From Owenia fusiformis (taxonomy: Eukaryota; Annelida; Polychaeta; Sabellida; Oweniidae), in contig CAIIXF020000007.1 in the NCBI GenBank assembly GCA_903813345.2, positions 13,376,714 through 13,440,713 of the forward strand: a stretch of 64,000 nucleotides of DNA. The letters run 5' to 3'. The notes below the pieces were generated by a model. It had not been told where the DNA came from and searched no databases. It saw only the letters and a program-made list of their open reading frames with translations. Shown here in pieces: positions 1 through 12,577 of the stretch. Every line of letters begins with the position of its first letter. Positions within the stretch are counted from its first letter, which is position 1. The position numbers and the translations under genes are program-made.

Positions 1-58
1 GACACATTCCAACCATCTTGCGTCTACTAAGGCTTGTCCAATGGCTATGGCCTGTAGT
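1..58 (-). CDS. PIKFYVE: PIKfyve exon 8, DEP domain second part (cut by window edge)
   Basis: Acceptor TTATAG at 59-60 is followed by codons for LQAIAIGQALVDARWLECV, in phase with the previous exon (AG+A). The exon runs off the left edge. Confidence 0.88.
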
Positions 59-3000
59 CTATAATAGAATGTGTACAATTTACAATATATGAATATATGA
101 CCTGTTCATTTGGTGGATTGGCATTATTATTACAGGAATATAATTTTTCCTCATCATTTTAAAGGAACTTCCCAAATATATATATGCCGGTACTATTAAA
201 CCCCAATGTATTGAACATTTGATATTGCTGATCAGCCTTCCACCAATTGATAAAGACACTAACACTATTTTCAATCAAATTAAAAAATGTCTTACCTGTC
301 ATTTGCCTTATCTCGAGCAATTAACCAGTCAATCATGGTACTACCCACAATGCAGTTGTGATAAGTGCGCAACCGATGGCGATGACTCTGCATTTCAAGG
401 CCATCCTCCGGATGGCATACAAGCATCCATAGCTCTCGTAACTGGGCAGAATCCTGTTTAATAGAAACATGTATATACAGTAAAACACAATGCTAAACCT
501 CTGAAGACCCCTCTCTTAAAAGGGTAAAAAGTTCACAAAATAAGTATAATCCATTACTAATAATATAATATAATAATTATAATTATATAATATTAAGTAT
601 TTTATTAAAAAGATCGGCTGGGTTACATATGCGATCGATTGAGGCATAAGCAAACATATTCATTTCGATATGGAGACCTCCACTCTGTCTCAGAATTGTG
701 TAAGTCGCCGTATTGCCTTCTTTATTGTACTGCGCATGCTTGTATAATTAATGAGTGACATCACATCGACAGAGATCGGGATCAGTTTGACTTTGAGAAA
801 ATAAATAAAAAAATATTTAAAGATTAGACAACACCAGCACAAAAAGCATGTCAATTATCGCTAATTCACATCAAATAGAGTGTCAATGTAGGATTTAAGG
901 TATTCTAACATTTGTTCATGTTATTTGATACTTACATAAGCATATAGCTTGTAAAGAAACCCGGTTTAAACAGTGATTTTGACTGTTGACAAAAATAATG
1001 AAAAGAGAGAATGAGGCAACTTGTTAGAAACCATGACATGAAATTGTGAATTAAAAAAATATTAGTAGAATTATTTTTTAGAATTCATCATATACACTTC
1101 TGTGTATTAGTTTCTAAAGGTTAAAACTGATTGAAACAAAAAGCATGAAAATGTAATCTGGAAGTTGCGAATGGAGTTACTGAGCATTGCAATGTCTCGG
1201 AATAGATATGTTGAAGGCTAGCACTGCCACAGAGTTTGTTACTGAGTAGAATTGGAAATGGAGATTTATTTTTTAATTTGAAATTAATATCCCTGTTAAC
1301 ACCAAAATTCATCCCATCTATGGTAAGAAATCATTAAAAGACAGTAAAAGGCCAAACAAAATACATAAAAGACATGTGTGTATAGTGGTTATATGCCACT
1401 ATTATCAATATTAAAAAGTATTAAACATCATAAATAAATTCTTTATCTCAGAATTTGTCAGATGCTATTTTCATAACAAGTCTCTTCAAAGTCAGTAGTT
1501 AAACTGTGGCGATATTTTGTGCTTATCAGGGGCATTACACTGTCAAACCTATTTGAATTTTGTCTGGAATAAATGAATGTGTTTAAGTAAAGCAAGTTGG
1601 GCAAGTTTGTCAAAATATTGTTATGGGACATGTTTTAATTACCATCTATCTTGGGTTACAATATGGCAACCAACGTCGACATGACGTCACACTTCCGTTG
1701 ACCTTGATGCAAAATGGCTATCTCCATCAACTATGTCAGTGGGTCAGTTGATATTATTCTTTTCATTATAATCACCTAGCCTCCTATATTTTTTAAAAAA
1801 TTGTATTTTTATTTCCCCAATTACACATAAATCTACATATTGTAGATGAACAGAAAGCCAAATATTACTTCTGCTTTAAGTGAGCTCCTTGTACATGGAA
1901 ATACATGGATATAAATTAAATAAAACTTTGAAAAAACAATGTGATTCCATTCAGAAAGTATTCATTTTGCTTTGCCTTATAGTTGGTGTATCTATGCCTA
2001 AGTGATTACATTATAAAATTTCTGAAAGATCCCAGAAAAATGACTAGATTGATCCTCTCCAAACCTTCTGCTCCCAAATTTCAAAATAAAATTGAGGACA
2101 TTTATCTTCAATGTTCTATATTTAGACAGGATACCTTAATGCTGGTAAGACTGGTAAGAAAATAAATAAAACATATTGACAGGTAAAAAGTCTACAAGCC
2201 AAACAAAAGTTCAAATAAACCAATTTCTCACACCTTTGTTAATATCTTCCTCTCTTCAGTGATATTCTCAAGACTTGCATATTCAGACTGAGGGGTGATG
2301 TCAAAGGGGTTGCCTTTCAGTATTTCAGATACACTGTTTGACCTGGAAATATAACATTCGAATACAAAGTAGACTTAGACTTTAACATAATGCAAACATA
2401 AAACAAAACAACAAAAACATGATATATCTTATTAAAATCAAATGACCACTTATATCTTTTTTCTTTTGTCAGTTGTCATTACACAAACAATTAAAACAGA
2501 ATTGTGTAAAATGTTTTTCTTTAGAATGATGCTTTTATTTCAAATTATAATTGTAGATCCTTTCAATCGCATTATGCATTAGAGAAGTGTACAGCTAAGA
2601 TAGTATTTGAAAACAACTTCAGTGTTATGATGATTCCAATTGCACTTGCTGTTGGCCAAAGGTTGACAAATGAGTAATACTGAAGCACTTTCTAAAACAA
2701 AACAGTTAATAAATTGTAACCTTAACGTACCTCTGTCTGAACAGTTCTTCCTCAAGGAACAAGGCTGAGATTCTTTTCCTTGCAGTAGGTGTTCTCTTTC
2801 CAAGTTCTTGGTATGAAGTCCCTCCAGTCACCTCACTCTCAAGCTTCCCAAGTTTGTCAAGGTCTTGTCGTAGCATCCCTAAATCACCTGTAGATTCCAT
2901 GGTTCTTGCGTAACTAAGGACCACTTTGCAGCAGTATGTGCACACTCGGAGGTCACCTGTTCATCAAAATTAGTACTTAAGCAGACATATACAAACTTGT

Positions 3001-6000
3001 ATCAGCTTTTTATTTAATTGTTTTGGTACTTTCAATTATCAACTATCCCATTCTGGTTGTTATTAAATGGGTTTCTTAGATATAACTTAGATAATAGCTT
3101 TCAAAAGTGTAACTCGTAAGAATATTTTATGTTTTCCTTAGATTACAAAAATGTTTCAAATACATTTACCGTATATGTATATGTAATAGCATTTCATATT
3201 TTAAGAAGTGATTTTAATATAAGAGGACCTGAATCACTGGCGGATCCATGCCCCCATCCACCTCCCACCCCCCCCCCTTTGTGGGCCCAGAAATTTTTTA
3301 AGGACCCCAAAGATTTTTAGGGCCTCAAAAATAGGGCCTTTTTGGGCATTTTTTAGCCTTTTTAGGCCAAGTTATCAAAAATGGACCTTAAATTTACAAA
3401 ATTTTTCATATTTTTGGCCCCCTCCACTTGTTAGCTTCTGGATCCGCCAGTGTGAATCTTTATATCTTGAGCTTTGGAGAGTAATATTATACTGAATAAC
3501 AAGACCAACGTGAACAAAATCGTACCTAAACACAGCATTGTGGTCTTGTTGACCAAGAAAGCAAGATGGCCGCAGAAAAGTTAATCAGCTCTAGAACTTA
3601 TCACTGTGTAACATATGTAAAAATTTGAACGGTTTGGCTGGAAACCTGTAGACAAGTCTTGAAAGTGAAGATTTTAGGATGGAAAATCCAAAATGGCTAC
3701 CTTAAGATTCACCCAGAATGGCCAAAAACTAATCAGTTCTTGACGTTGATATGTAGAAACATCCCTGAAAATTTCAGATGAATCCCTCAAATGGTTTGGC
3801 TGGAAACCTGTAGACAAGTCTTGAAAGTGAAGATTTTAGGACGAAAAATCCAAAATGACCACCTTAAGATTTACCCAGAATGCCCAAAAACTAATCAGTT
3901 CTTGACGTTGATATGTAGAAACATCCCTGAAAATTTCAGATGAATCCCTCAAATGGTTTGGCTGGAAACCTGTAGACAAGTCTTGAAAGTGAAGATTTTA
4001 GGACGGAAAATACAAAATGGCCACCCTGAAATTTACCCAGAATGCCCAAAAACTAATCAGTTCTTGACGTTGATATGTAGAAACATCCCTGAAAATTTCA
4101 GATGAATCCCTCAAATGGTTTGGCTGGAAACCTGTAGACAAGTCTTGAAAGTGAAGATTTTAGGACGGAAAATCCAAAATGGCCACCATAAGATTTACCC
4201 AGAATGCCCAAAAACTAATCAGTTCTTGACGTTGATATGTAGAAACATCCCTGAAAATTTCAGATGAATCCCTCAAATGGTTTGGCTGGAAACCTGTAGA
4301 CAAGCTGAAAAGTGAGACGCCGCCCGCCCGCCCGCCCGTCAAGCTGACTACAATATCGTACCTTTTGTTAGGTACGATAAAAAAAAGATCTTAAATATCA
4401 TCTAAAATGTAAAGATCCAATGACATGATTTTAAATCACTTGATTTTAAAGAATAGCCACTTGTGATCCTGATTAAGATCATCAAACAAACAGAAATATA
4501 TCCGCAGAAGAAGGAATGGATGCTATCTCGAATTGTGCATTTGGAGGATGACAAGATTAAAGTGCATTTCATACATTTCTAATCATTTTAGTAATTAACC
4601 AACCAACCTGTGTATCCCATAATTTTCCCAGGCACTTCCTGATTGCAGCATCTGCTGCAGAAGATCTGCCCGCATATTCTGCAATGGTGACGTCTCCTGA
4701 ACGTGTTGAATTTATCACCACATTCATAACACTCCTTACAGTTACTGTCTGGCATCCAAAACTGGCGGAAGTCACTATCCTTGTAAGCCTGAGGAGTCTA
4801 AATAATAGACCATAAATGTTACAATTAAAATACAATATGCATGAGAATATTAAAGGGAATTACAATATGTATGAGAATATCAAAGGGAATTACAATATGT
4901 ATGAGAATATCAAAGGGAATTACAATATGTATGAGAATATTAAAGAGAATTACAATATGTATTGGTATATTTCCTGCTAACCTGACTCCGTCTGTCAACA
5001 ATGTTTGTAAGACGTTTGAGGACACCAGACAATGTCCTACGCTGGAAGTTCTCTGAACCCTGGGAGTCACTGAGGTTGGCTGAATCAGAGTCACCAGCTT
5101 GCTTCTTGTTAGACTCAAATACTTCACTAGCATCTGGAGAATTAATGATCATACATACAATACTTAAGTAGAAGGTAAGGTCAGCAGATAAATTCTTGTT
5201 CTTTGGAAGACAAATGCAAGAAAATTATAAATCAGGATTCAGCGATAATAGTTTATTCGGCAGTATTATATTTAGCCATATTGGGTTTGGGTTATTTTCA
5301 GGATTTATGACTAAGGTTGAGAATGATTAGCAAATTCAACTTATTTAGACTAACTGGCATTCAATCCATTGCCCAATTCAACTTATTTAGACTAATTGGC
5401 ATTCAATCCATTGCCCAATTCAACGTATTTAGACTAATTGGCATTCAATCCATTGCCCAATTCATCTTATTTAGACTAACTGGCATTCAATCCATTGCCC
5501 AATTCAACTTATTTAGACTAATTGGCATTCAATCCATTGCACAATTCAACGTATTTAGACTGGCATTCAATCCATTGCCCAATTCAACGTATTTAGACTA
5601 ATTGGCATTCAATCCATTGCCCAATTCAACGTATTTAGACTGGCATTCAATCCATTGCCCAATTCAACGTATTTAGACTGGCATTCAATCCATTGCCCAA
5701 TTCAACGTATTTAGACTAATTGGCATTCAATCCATTGCCCATTCAATGTATTTAGACTAATTGGCATTCAATCCATTGCCCAATTCAACGTATTTAGACT
5801 AATTGGCATTCAATCCATTGCCCAATTCAACTTATTTAGACTAACTGGCATTCAATCCATTGCCCAATTCAACTTATCTAGACTAATTGGCATTCAATCC
5901 ACTGCCCAATTCAACGTATTTAGACTGGCATTCAATCCATTGCCCAATTCAATGTATTTATTTACTAATTGGCATTCAATCCATTGCCCAATTCAACGTA

Positions 6001-7090
6001 TTTAGACTGGCATTCAATCCATTGCCCAATTCAACGTATTTAGACTGGCATTCAATCCATTGCCTAATTCAACGTATTTAGACTAATTGGCATTCAATCC
6101 ATTTCCCAATTCAACGTATTTAGACGAACTGGCATTCAATCCATTGCCCAATTCAACGTATTTAGACTAATTGGCATTCAATCCATTGCCCAATTCAACT
6201 TATTTAGACGAACTGGCATTCAATCCAATGCCCAATTCAATGTATTTATTTACTAATTGGCATTCAGTCCATTGGGTAACTCATTCATTGCTAAGAGTGA
6301 AGACTGGTTGTCATCTGCAGTCAGGCACCTATGAGTTTCGAACCTTAGTTATTTTTTCCTAGTTCTGAATTTCTTCATTTTTTCTACTATAGTCCAAAAA
6401 GGAAAATTATATGTTTGATACAGAAGGCATACAGAACAGTTGAAAAAGTCATATTTTTACAATGTTTAAGCTCATTGTGGTTTTTTCATTTGTTTTATAC
6501 TAGAACTCTAAGGTACACAAATCTTTATAAATCTGTATGTTAACACATGAAATATGCCTTTACTATCTTTACCTTCAAGCTCATCATACTGTTCCTTAGA
6601 AATGGTTCTCTGAGGGGAATCATTCGTGGACTGTGGGGAGCTCTGACCATTGGAACCATCTGAGTGCCATGTAGTATGAGAAGCTTGGACACTTGGATCA
6701 CTTGTAGCTATAGATTGATTATGAAATAATAGTGATTTCTATTATGGCCATGGAAAGTATCTACATTGTATTTATATTATTGGAAAGTGTAATTTGGATC
6801 TTATGTAATAAGACAATTACACGAAATATAATATAGTTAACAGTTCCACAACATACATGCCATATTATTTAAAGAGTATATCAGAGTTTTGAAAAAGGGC
6901 GATGGAAAAGTGAAATCAGCAAGGAATTACAAGAAAATAGGCCAGTTGTTTAATAGAAAGAGTACCTTTAACTTTGCCAAATATTCTAGAGAAGAATCCC
7001 TTTGAATTCTTTTCTTCGGGACTCAATGGTGCAAACTCTGTCAATGTTGTCTTGTTCTCAAGCAGCCGTGCCATTTCTGAACAGTTAATC
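1..7090 (-). CDS. PIKFYVE: PIKfyve (FYVE-type phosphatidylinositol 3-phosphate 5-kinase), 5' part of gene
   Basis: Eight exons on the minus strand (6966-7090, 6573-6707, 4982-5133, 4608-4788, 2731-2956, 2234-2342, 296-453, 1-58) join in phase into about 376 residues, and the gene continues past the left edge. In order they give a polar N-terminus starting MARLLENKTTLTEF, a linker, a FYVE zinc finger (WMPDSNC, RRRHHCRICG, then DLRVCTYC), a linker, and a DEP domain (LRELWMLVCHPEDGLEMQ, HNCIVGSTMIDWL, AIAIGQALVDARWLECV). This domain order is specific to PIKfyve, the endosomal lipid kinase that converts PI3P to PI(3,5)P2; FYVE binds PI3P. The chaperonin-like and kinase domains must lie further left. 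It is transcribed away from NUB1. Family assignment is from remembered similarity to animal PIKfyve and is strong. Confidence 0.93.
296..453 (-). CDS. PIKFYVE: PIKfyve exon 7, DEP domain first part
   Basis: 158 bp between AAACAG and GACAG|GTAAGA. Encodes the DEP segment with LRTYHNCIVGSTMIDWLIAR, matching the HPNCIVGKELVNWL region of the vertebrate protein. Confidence 0.92.
2234..2342 (-). CDS. PIKFYVE: PIKfyve exon 6, linker before DEP
   Basis: 109 bp, phase 2 to 0, encoding SNSVSEILKGNPFDITPQ and ITEERKILTK; the T-E-x-R-K-I-L stretch precedes the DEP domain in PIKfyve. The donor could be AAAG|GTGTGA or three bases later. Confidence 0.83.
2731..2956 (-). CDS. PIKFYVE: PIKfyve exon 5, end of FYVE domain
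   Basis: 226 bp; begins DLRVCTYCCKVVLSYART, supplying the RVC motif and last cysteine pair of the FYVE finger, then a Ser/Lys-rich linker. Donor CAGAG|GTACGT at 2730. Confidence 0.92.
3235..3452. mobile_element. MITE with CACTGGCGGATCC termini
   Basis: A 218-bp element with inverted ends CACTGGCGGATCC / GGATCCGCCAGTG, flanked on both sides by TGAAT (3230-3234 and 3453-3457), a 5-bp target duplication. The inside is C-rich then A/T-rich and noncoding. It lies in a PIKfyve intron. Confidence 0.82.
3519..4378. mobile_element. Short-TIR element with internal 162-bp tandem repeat
   Basis: Ends ATCGTACCTAA and TTAGGTACGAT are inverted repeats. Between them about four 162-bp units recur (GGTTTGGCTGGAAACCTG at about 3631, 3793, 3955, 4117 and 4279). 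A (CCCG)n stretch and a 24-bp palindrome close the right end. Noncoding; the 60-codon frames inside are chance. Confidence 0.75.
4608..4788 (-). CDS. PIKFYVE: PIKfyve exon 4, FYVE zinc finger
   Basis: 181 bp, phase 0 to 1. Encodes AYKDSDFRQFWMPDSNCKEC, then CGDKFNTFRRRHHCRICGQI and SRCC. All three FYVE signatures start here: WxxD, the basic RRRHHCR patch for PI3P, and paired cysteines. Confidence 0.93.
4839..4968. repeat. 30-bp minisatellite
   Basis: Just over four tandem copies of a 30-bp unit around TACAATATGTATGAGAATAT in the PIKfyve intron between exons 3 and 4. Confidence 0.9.
4982..5133 (-). CDS. PIKFYVE: PIKfyve exon 3, pre-FYVE linker
   Basis: 152 bp between acceptor TTCTCCAG and donor CAG|GTTAGC. 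The end RRTLSGVLKRLTNIVDRRSQ resembles the conserved helix just before the FYVE finger in animal PIKfyve. Confidence 0.85.
5331..6265. repeat. About 42-bp minisatellite, roughly 24 copies
   Basis: Tandem copies around GGCATTCAATCCATTGCCCA with long (about 42 bp) and short (about 34 bp) versions interleaved. The short form lacks the ACTAATT segment. Frames through it are chance. Confidence 0.93.
6573..6707 (-). CDS. PIKFYVE: PIKfyve exon 2, Ser/Pro/Gln-rich linker
   Basis: Acceptor CTATAG, donor GAAG|GTAAAG; 135 bp, phase 1 to phase 1. It encodes a low-complexity linker ending SKEQYDELE, as expected between the N-terminus and the FYVE domain. Confidence 0.8.
6966..7090 (-). CDS. PIKFYVE: PIKfyve exon with start codon
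   Basis: ATG at 7074 (minus) opens MARLLENKTTLTEFAPLSP and ends at a donor at 6965/6964 (AAAG|GTACTC), phase 1. An acceptor (TTTTAAG) just above 7090 implies at least one further 5' UTR exon upstream, which I could not locate. Confidence 0.82.
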
Positions 7091-7689
7091 CTTAAAACAA
7101 GATAAAGAGAAATGTAGAAAATAAATTATATTAGTGTTTGAAGTAAATGAACTTGAGTTAAAGGGATTCTGGGAGATACAAGTGACAAAATATTACATAC
7201 CATATTTAAGCAGACATCGGACAAATTCATCAAAATATTTTTTGATTGATAAAATCATTGATTATAAAACCGGATGTGTGCTCTGTGACGTCCATGTGTG
7301 TATATTTCAATTATTCAGATTTTGCCGTGGATTCGATTTTAAATGCTTCTAGATGATCTTCTAATGCTTACTATGATTTCTATTAGTAATGTTTTGAATT
7401 CCCCACTTCATAAAAAGAACATTATCACATTTTACTCAACTCAAAAATTCACGTCCGGTCTATCGTAATAAAGATGAGCTGAAAGTTGTCAAATACAACT
7501 TTCAATCCTCTGTCTTAATGAGGCTTTTCAAGGTTCAATAAACGACTTTGAATGGACCTTCATGCATAATTCATGAAAAAAAAATTTGAACCATTTTATT
7601 GGCAGTCACATTTTCAGAGGGCTGAAAAAGTTATTTCATCATGTTTAGGGTGATTCTGACCATGAACATCGTGATCCTTGTTCTGTAAA

Positions 7690-8410
7690 TGGTATGTAAA
7701 TGGGGTCATGGCTACATTTGCAAGAAGAATGTGCCAAAGTCGTATGGTCGCAGGGAAAAATTAGTAAAGGTGTAAATCTACTTTTGAGGATGGGACAAAG
7801 TAGCATAGGTTGTGACCCCTGGTCACAGATCTTACTGGCTAAAGGTATGCGGTTGGTTGAATGGCTACCTTTTGGTGGACAATCTTGTAAAGCATGACTA
7901 CTCTTGTCAAATTACGTCTGTCTTATAGTGGTGGCAGCTGCAGATTCCTCAGCATGGTGGTAGGGCTGCTGTAATCTTGTGTGATGAATCTGGCTGCTCG
8001 TCGCTGTACTCCCTCCACCTGCCCGATTGCCTTCTTCTTGTAAGGGGACAATACAGAAGAGACATATTCCAGCTGTGGTCTAACAAAGGTGGTATATGCT
8101 TGTTTCCTCACATTGCTGGGGCAGGAGCTGATGTTACGACAGAGGAAGCCCAGGGTGGAGTTGGCTTTCTTGGTGATGGCAGACATGTGAGGATTCCAAG
8201 ATAATGTGTTACTGAAGTTTACACCTAAGTACTTAGCAGTGTCAACTGCACATAATGGTTGGTCATGGATGCAGTACTGATGTAAGCGAGGTGATCTTTT
8301 CTAGTAGTAGTACCTCACATTTGTCTGGGTTGAATCGCATCAACCAAGAATCCTCCCATCTTTGTAGAGTGTCCAGGTCTGTTTGCATCCATCTCAGATT
8401 TCACTTTGCA
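7690..8410 (-). pseudogene. Decayed CR1/L2-type non-LTR reverse transcriptase, 3' end
   Basis: Read on the minus strand in shifting frames it gives DSWLMRFNPDKCEVLLLEK, then HMSAITKKANSTLGFLCRN and VRPQLEYVSSVLSPYKKKAI, VEGVQRRAARFITQDYSS, RRNLTRVVMLYKIVHQK and FPATIRLWHILL. These are the conserved C-terminal blocks of CR1/L2/Jockey-like reverse transcriptases. At least one frameshift (near 8270) and in-frame stops show it is dead. It lies between PIKfyve and NUB1. Confidence 0.85.
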
Positions 8411-9307
8411 ATACATCAAGTAGCCTTGCCCAAGTCGGTATTTTTTTACTAATCTGATCTTGAATTATTACCGCCTTGTACAATCCAATACATCTCCGCT
8501 GATATTATGCTGAGATATTCAACGGTTTCGAGATTTCCATAATACCTACGCTATCAGGGGTATCGCGAAACCTTATTGATTGACAGATCGCGTGGATGAC
8601 ACGATGTGTGACTTCAAGCTGATTGACCAATCAAAACGTTATCAGGTTGAGCTGCATTAACAAAGCAAACTTCCTGTCTACGACTTGAAATTCAATGATC
8701 TGATTGAGTGTTTCTTTAGAGTTGCAATATCATTCATGAATATATTATGTAATTATGTAATTGTGCGGCCAATGTTGACGGACATGCACCCTGGCCTACA
8801 TGTAAGTCTTCCAGTTTGAGTTTAGGAGCTTTAGAGTAGATTTCATGGCCTGACTTCGTTGGTAGAACTTGAAAAATAAGATTTACCTGAAGATTAGGAG
8901 TCTTGCTTACCCTCTAGAGGTTAGAACACACATTTTAATGAAACCCTGTCACCTTTGTTGCGTCAACCATAGAGCATTTAGCACAATATCCAAGAGGTAA
9001 ATTATGGATCGTGAAAATGAATGATTTCCTAGTAAGTACCGGAAGTTTCAATACGATAAATTACCGAACATTTGTGAAAATTGAATCCTTGTTCGTTGAT
9101 TTTATAATTTACACGTGCGTGTATTCGTCTACACTTTGGTCTAAATTATAAAGCATCACGAACAGGTCCTAGAGTATTAATAGACTAATACAGCAGACGA
9201 CCCATTCATACTTTCCGCACAGCATTTCATTCAGACCAATAGTTTAATTGTAGATCATGCACTTTTTCTATCTTAGAAAAGGCCATCATCCTCTGCCCTG
9301 TCCTAAA

Positions 9308-9455
9308 CACAGGAAGTTGTATCAAGACCTTTTTGGGCTTTTGCCCCCCCCCCACCTCTCATAAGAGATGAATTTCAACTCTTATGAGAGTTGGGGGGGG
9401 GGGCAAAAGCCCATAAAGGCACAAAAAGGTCTTGATAGGCCTACAACTTCCTGTG
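9308..9455. mobile_element. Near-perfect palindromic foldback element
   Basis: Arms start CACAGGAAGTTGTA and end TACAACTTCCTGTG; inside, TCAAGACCTTTTTG, a C-run and CTCTTATGAG are mirrored. About 148 bp could form one long hairpin with an oligo-C/oligo-G stem. No target duplication is obvious. Confidence 0.7.
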
Positions 9456-10139
9456 ACTTCAAATGCAGTTCAGAAATTTTGGACTGATCAGATTCACTTC
9501 AGATTCAGATCTGTTAGTGCATCTGATTCTGACTCGAAGAATACCAAATTCAGTATCGAATGCATGAATTATACTCACCAAAACAACGAAGATGCCTTAT
9601 ATATTGGTCATATTTTTTTTTTCAAGATTATATTTTTTCCTCCTTCTCACGTGATCAGAGAGGTTGCCAATATTCCTATTAATGTTTCGGATTTTCAAAT
9701 GTAGCTAATACGAAATGATTGATTGACATTAATGAATAAAAGGATAGTGATAATTTTGTTCTGTATATCGTAGTTGATAATTTCTGTCGAACATGTTTTT
9801 ATAGATTAATTTGTGCAGTTGTACTTAATACGAAAACTAGTATTGAGAACCATTGTAGCTCTGATGATAAATCAAAACAACATTTTCCTTCGCAGGTTTG
9901 TATTCATTATATCTCAATATTGACAGTTTTTGCGCTATAAATTCGTTAAGTGATGATCATTTTGTAAACTAACAATGTTTTAGACTAGCACGGCATAGTT
10001 TCAGCCAGTTTTACTTACTAAAAGATCATTCTACAAAATGTGAAATTGTCCGTCCAAAACATGCAAGTCATCAGTTTTACATCATCACAGGCATTACACA
10101 TTTATATTTCATTTTTGTACTTAAGTAGTTTGTAGTTAT

Positions 10140-10205
10140 TTGTATGCTTTGTATATGATCCCTGATGGGGATTGAAATACAATAAAGCTAATAAATTTGA
10201 AATTT
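10140..10205 (+). mobile_element. Non-LTR retrotransposon 3' tail
   Basis: CCCTGATGGGGATTGAAATA followed by CAATAAAG resembles the 3' ends of CR1/L2-like retrotransposons. Only the tail is recognisable. Confidence 0.45.
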
Positions 10206-10253
10206 GAGCACGGATAGTGCCCAGTGGTTACCTTATTCTTCAGTTGTATAAGT

Positions 10254-11190
10254 GAATCACACAATCGTGATCGTGACTAATATATAGGTACGCGTCACGA
10301 TCGTAACAATTGTCCCTATTATACAGATTCAGCTAGAATGAATGATTCAGAGTGATTGTGTGATTCTACTAAATATATAGCATGGGCGTAGCGCCCGGTA
10401 CGTTGGGTACGCACAGGCGTACCAGATGATTGCAAATTCGCTCCAAATACAACCAAATTTCAAAATTTTCCTGACCCCACTGAATTCTGAATTTTGATTC
10501 ACTCAACTCTTAATCCTGTGGTGGTGGCGTACTACTTAGAAAAATAGCGCTAGGCCCATGTATAGGTATGCAACAAGATCGTAACGATCGTCACTATTAT
10601 ACAGATTCAGCTAGAATGAAGGATTCAGAGTGATTCTGCTAATATATAGGTATGTATCACGATCGTAACGATTGTCACTATTATACAGATTCAGCTAGAA
10701 TGAAGGATTCAGAGTGATTGTGTGATTCTGCTAATTTATAGGTATGTATCACGATCGTAACGATTGTCACTATTATACAGATTCAGCTAGAATGAATAAT
10801 TCAGAGTGATTGTGTGATTCTGCTAAATATATAGGTATGCGTCACGATCGTAACGATTGTCACTATTATACAGATTCAGCTAGAATGAAGGATTCAGAGT
10901 GATTCTGCTAATTTATAGGTATGTGTCACGATCGTAACGATCGTCACTATTATACAGATTCAGCTAGAATGAATGATTCAGAGTAATTGTGTGATTCTGC
11001 TAAATATATAGGTATGCGTCACGATCGTAACGATTGTCACTATTATACAGATTCAGCTAGAATGAAGGATTCAGAGTGATTCTGCTAATTTATAGGTATG
11101 TATCACGATCGTAACGATTGTCACTATTATACAGATTCAGCTAGAATGAATGATTCAGAGTGATTCTGCTAATATATAGGTATGCGTCAC
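10254..11190. repeat. 83-95-bp minisatellite rich in dyads
   Basis: Eight to nine copies containing CACGATCGTAACGATTGTCA and ACAGATTCAGCTAGAATGAA. The unit carries internal dyads (CGATCGTAACGATCG; GAATC...GATTC). One copy is interrupted by a MITE at 10381-10560. Confidence 0.9.
10381..10560. mobile_element. 180-bp MITE with 5-bp target duplication
   Basis: Ends CATGGGCGTAGCGC and GCGCTAGGCCCATG are inverted repeats (one mismatch), flanked by TATAG at 10376-10380 and 10561-10565. It is inserted inside a minisatellite copy. The termini resemble the MITEs at 51886 and 53561. Confidence 0.82.
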
Positions 11191-11395
11191 AATCAACAAG
11201 CCCCCACCGAGTTGGCTGAGGCATCAGTGTCTACCAGAAAATCCCTATCAAAACAGGGGTATGCCATCACCTGATAAGATACATGTGTTTTCTTCAGAGT
11301 CTCCACTGCCTGGAGTTGATCTGCATTAAGTGTCAGTAACTTAGTTTTATGGAGTCTGCTGTTGTTAATGCTGTCATATACCCAATATGTCAATC
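11190..11395 (-). pseudogene. Ty3/gypsy-type RT/RNase H fragment
   Basis: A minus-strand frame reads QAVETLKKTHVSYQVMAYPC then FLVDTDASANSVGA. Together these match the junction of reverse transcriptase and RNase H in Ty3/gypsy polyproteins (the YPxFxxxFxLxTDAS block). No other part of the element is visible nearby. Confidence 0.7.
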
Positions 11396-11939
11396 ATTGA
11401 ATGATATGCCATCATAATGATCACTGTATCATGTTATTAGGCTCCTATATGGTCGCTCTGGTACATATTCTGTCTGGTTCTTATTGTAATTGTTGATCAC
11501 AGCAATTTGTGACATACTATAACTACTAGTGCCAATCAATTAATGTTATAACACCATAATAGTCAATGAATATGGGGGTACTCTGTATCGATATCTTCCT
11601 ATGAATCACTGATATTCATTCTGGTCTCCAGTTCACGTTTGAATACTGAACACTGATAATATACACTATGAATACTACACTAGGCAAATCAGTTAATGTT
11701 ACAAAACTACATCTACAAGCAACACTGATCACATGCTATAAATCGTGCAATTTGTATTGCTGCTATATCCTGTACAACAGACCACCTCCACAAGCGTTAG
11801 TATAAGGCCACTGGGAAGAATAATCTACTTTACTCTATACCTGAAAACACATAAAAATATACCAAAGAATGCAAAGGTCCAAATATCAAATAACAATAAA
11901 TAATGTAAATTATGTTCACATGTTTTTCTATCAGCATCG

Positions 11940-12345
11940 CAGAATCATAAAAATGTATGAAGGATTCAGCCCATGATTGTTAAAATTGCGATGATTGTGA
12001 CTATCATTTAAACTTCAATATTTGTCAGAATCACTGAATCAACAAAATGAATGATTCAGCTCACGAGCGTTACGATTGTGACGAACGTGATTATCATTTA
12101 AATATCGATATTTGTCAGAAAAACTGAATTAATAAGATGAACAATTCAGCTCACGATTGTTACGATTGTGACTATCAATTTAAATATCAATATTTGTGAG
12201 AATCACTGAATCATCAAAATAAATGATTCAGCTCACGATTGTTACAATTGTATTTATTGAAGCAAAATATATTAAAAAATATCAATCAAAATCGCTAAAT
12301 CATTAAACTGTATGATTCAGATCACAATTGTAACGATCATTAGAA
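11940..12345. repeat. Minisatellite related to the 10254-11190 array
   Basis: Four to five copies of an 85-90-bp unit with AATGATTCAGCTCACGATTG, TTACGATTGTGACTATCA and AATATCAATATTTGTCAGAA. It shares the GATTCAG and CGATTGTNACGATTG words with the array 750 bp upstream. Confidence 0.8.
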
Positions 12346-12577
12346 TCGTAAATTCAAGAATGAATCAACAATTGTGGGATACCATGCCTTTTTGCATTTC
12401 TAGGGGTAATCTGTCGCTGCAAGCTAATATTGCTTAGTTCTTTGTGCTTGTTTGTTTGTTTATTTGTTCTTATGGAAAATTAAGAACTTATATTCACTTT
12501 TTCAGAGCTAAAGTCTGATACATTGGATGAGTAAATTGTGACACCAGAAATGTAACTTCATCACTTACACAAACAAG

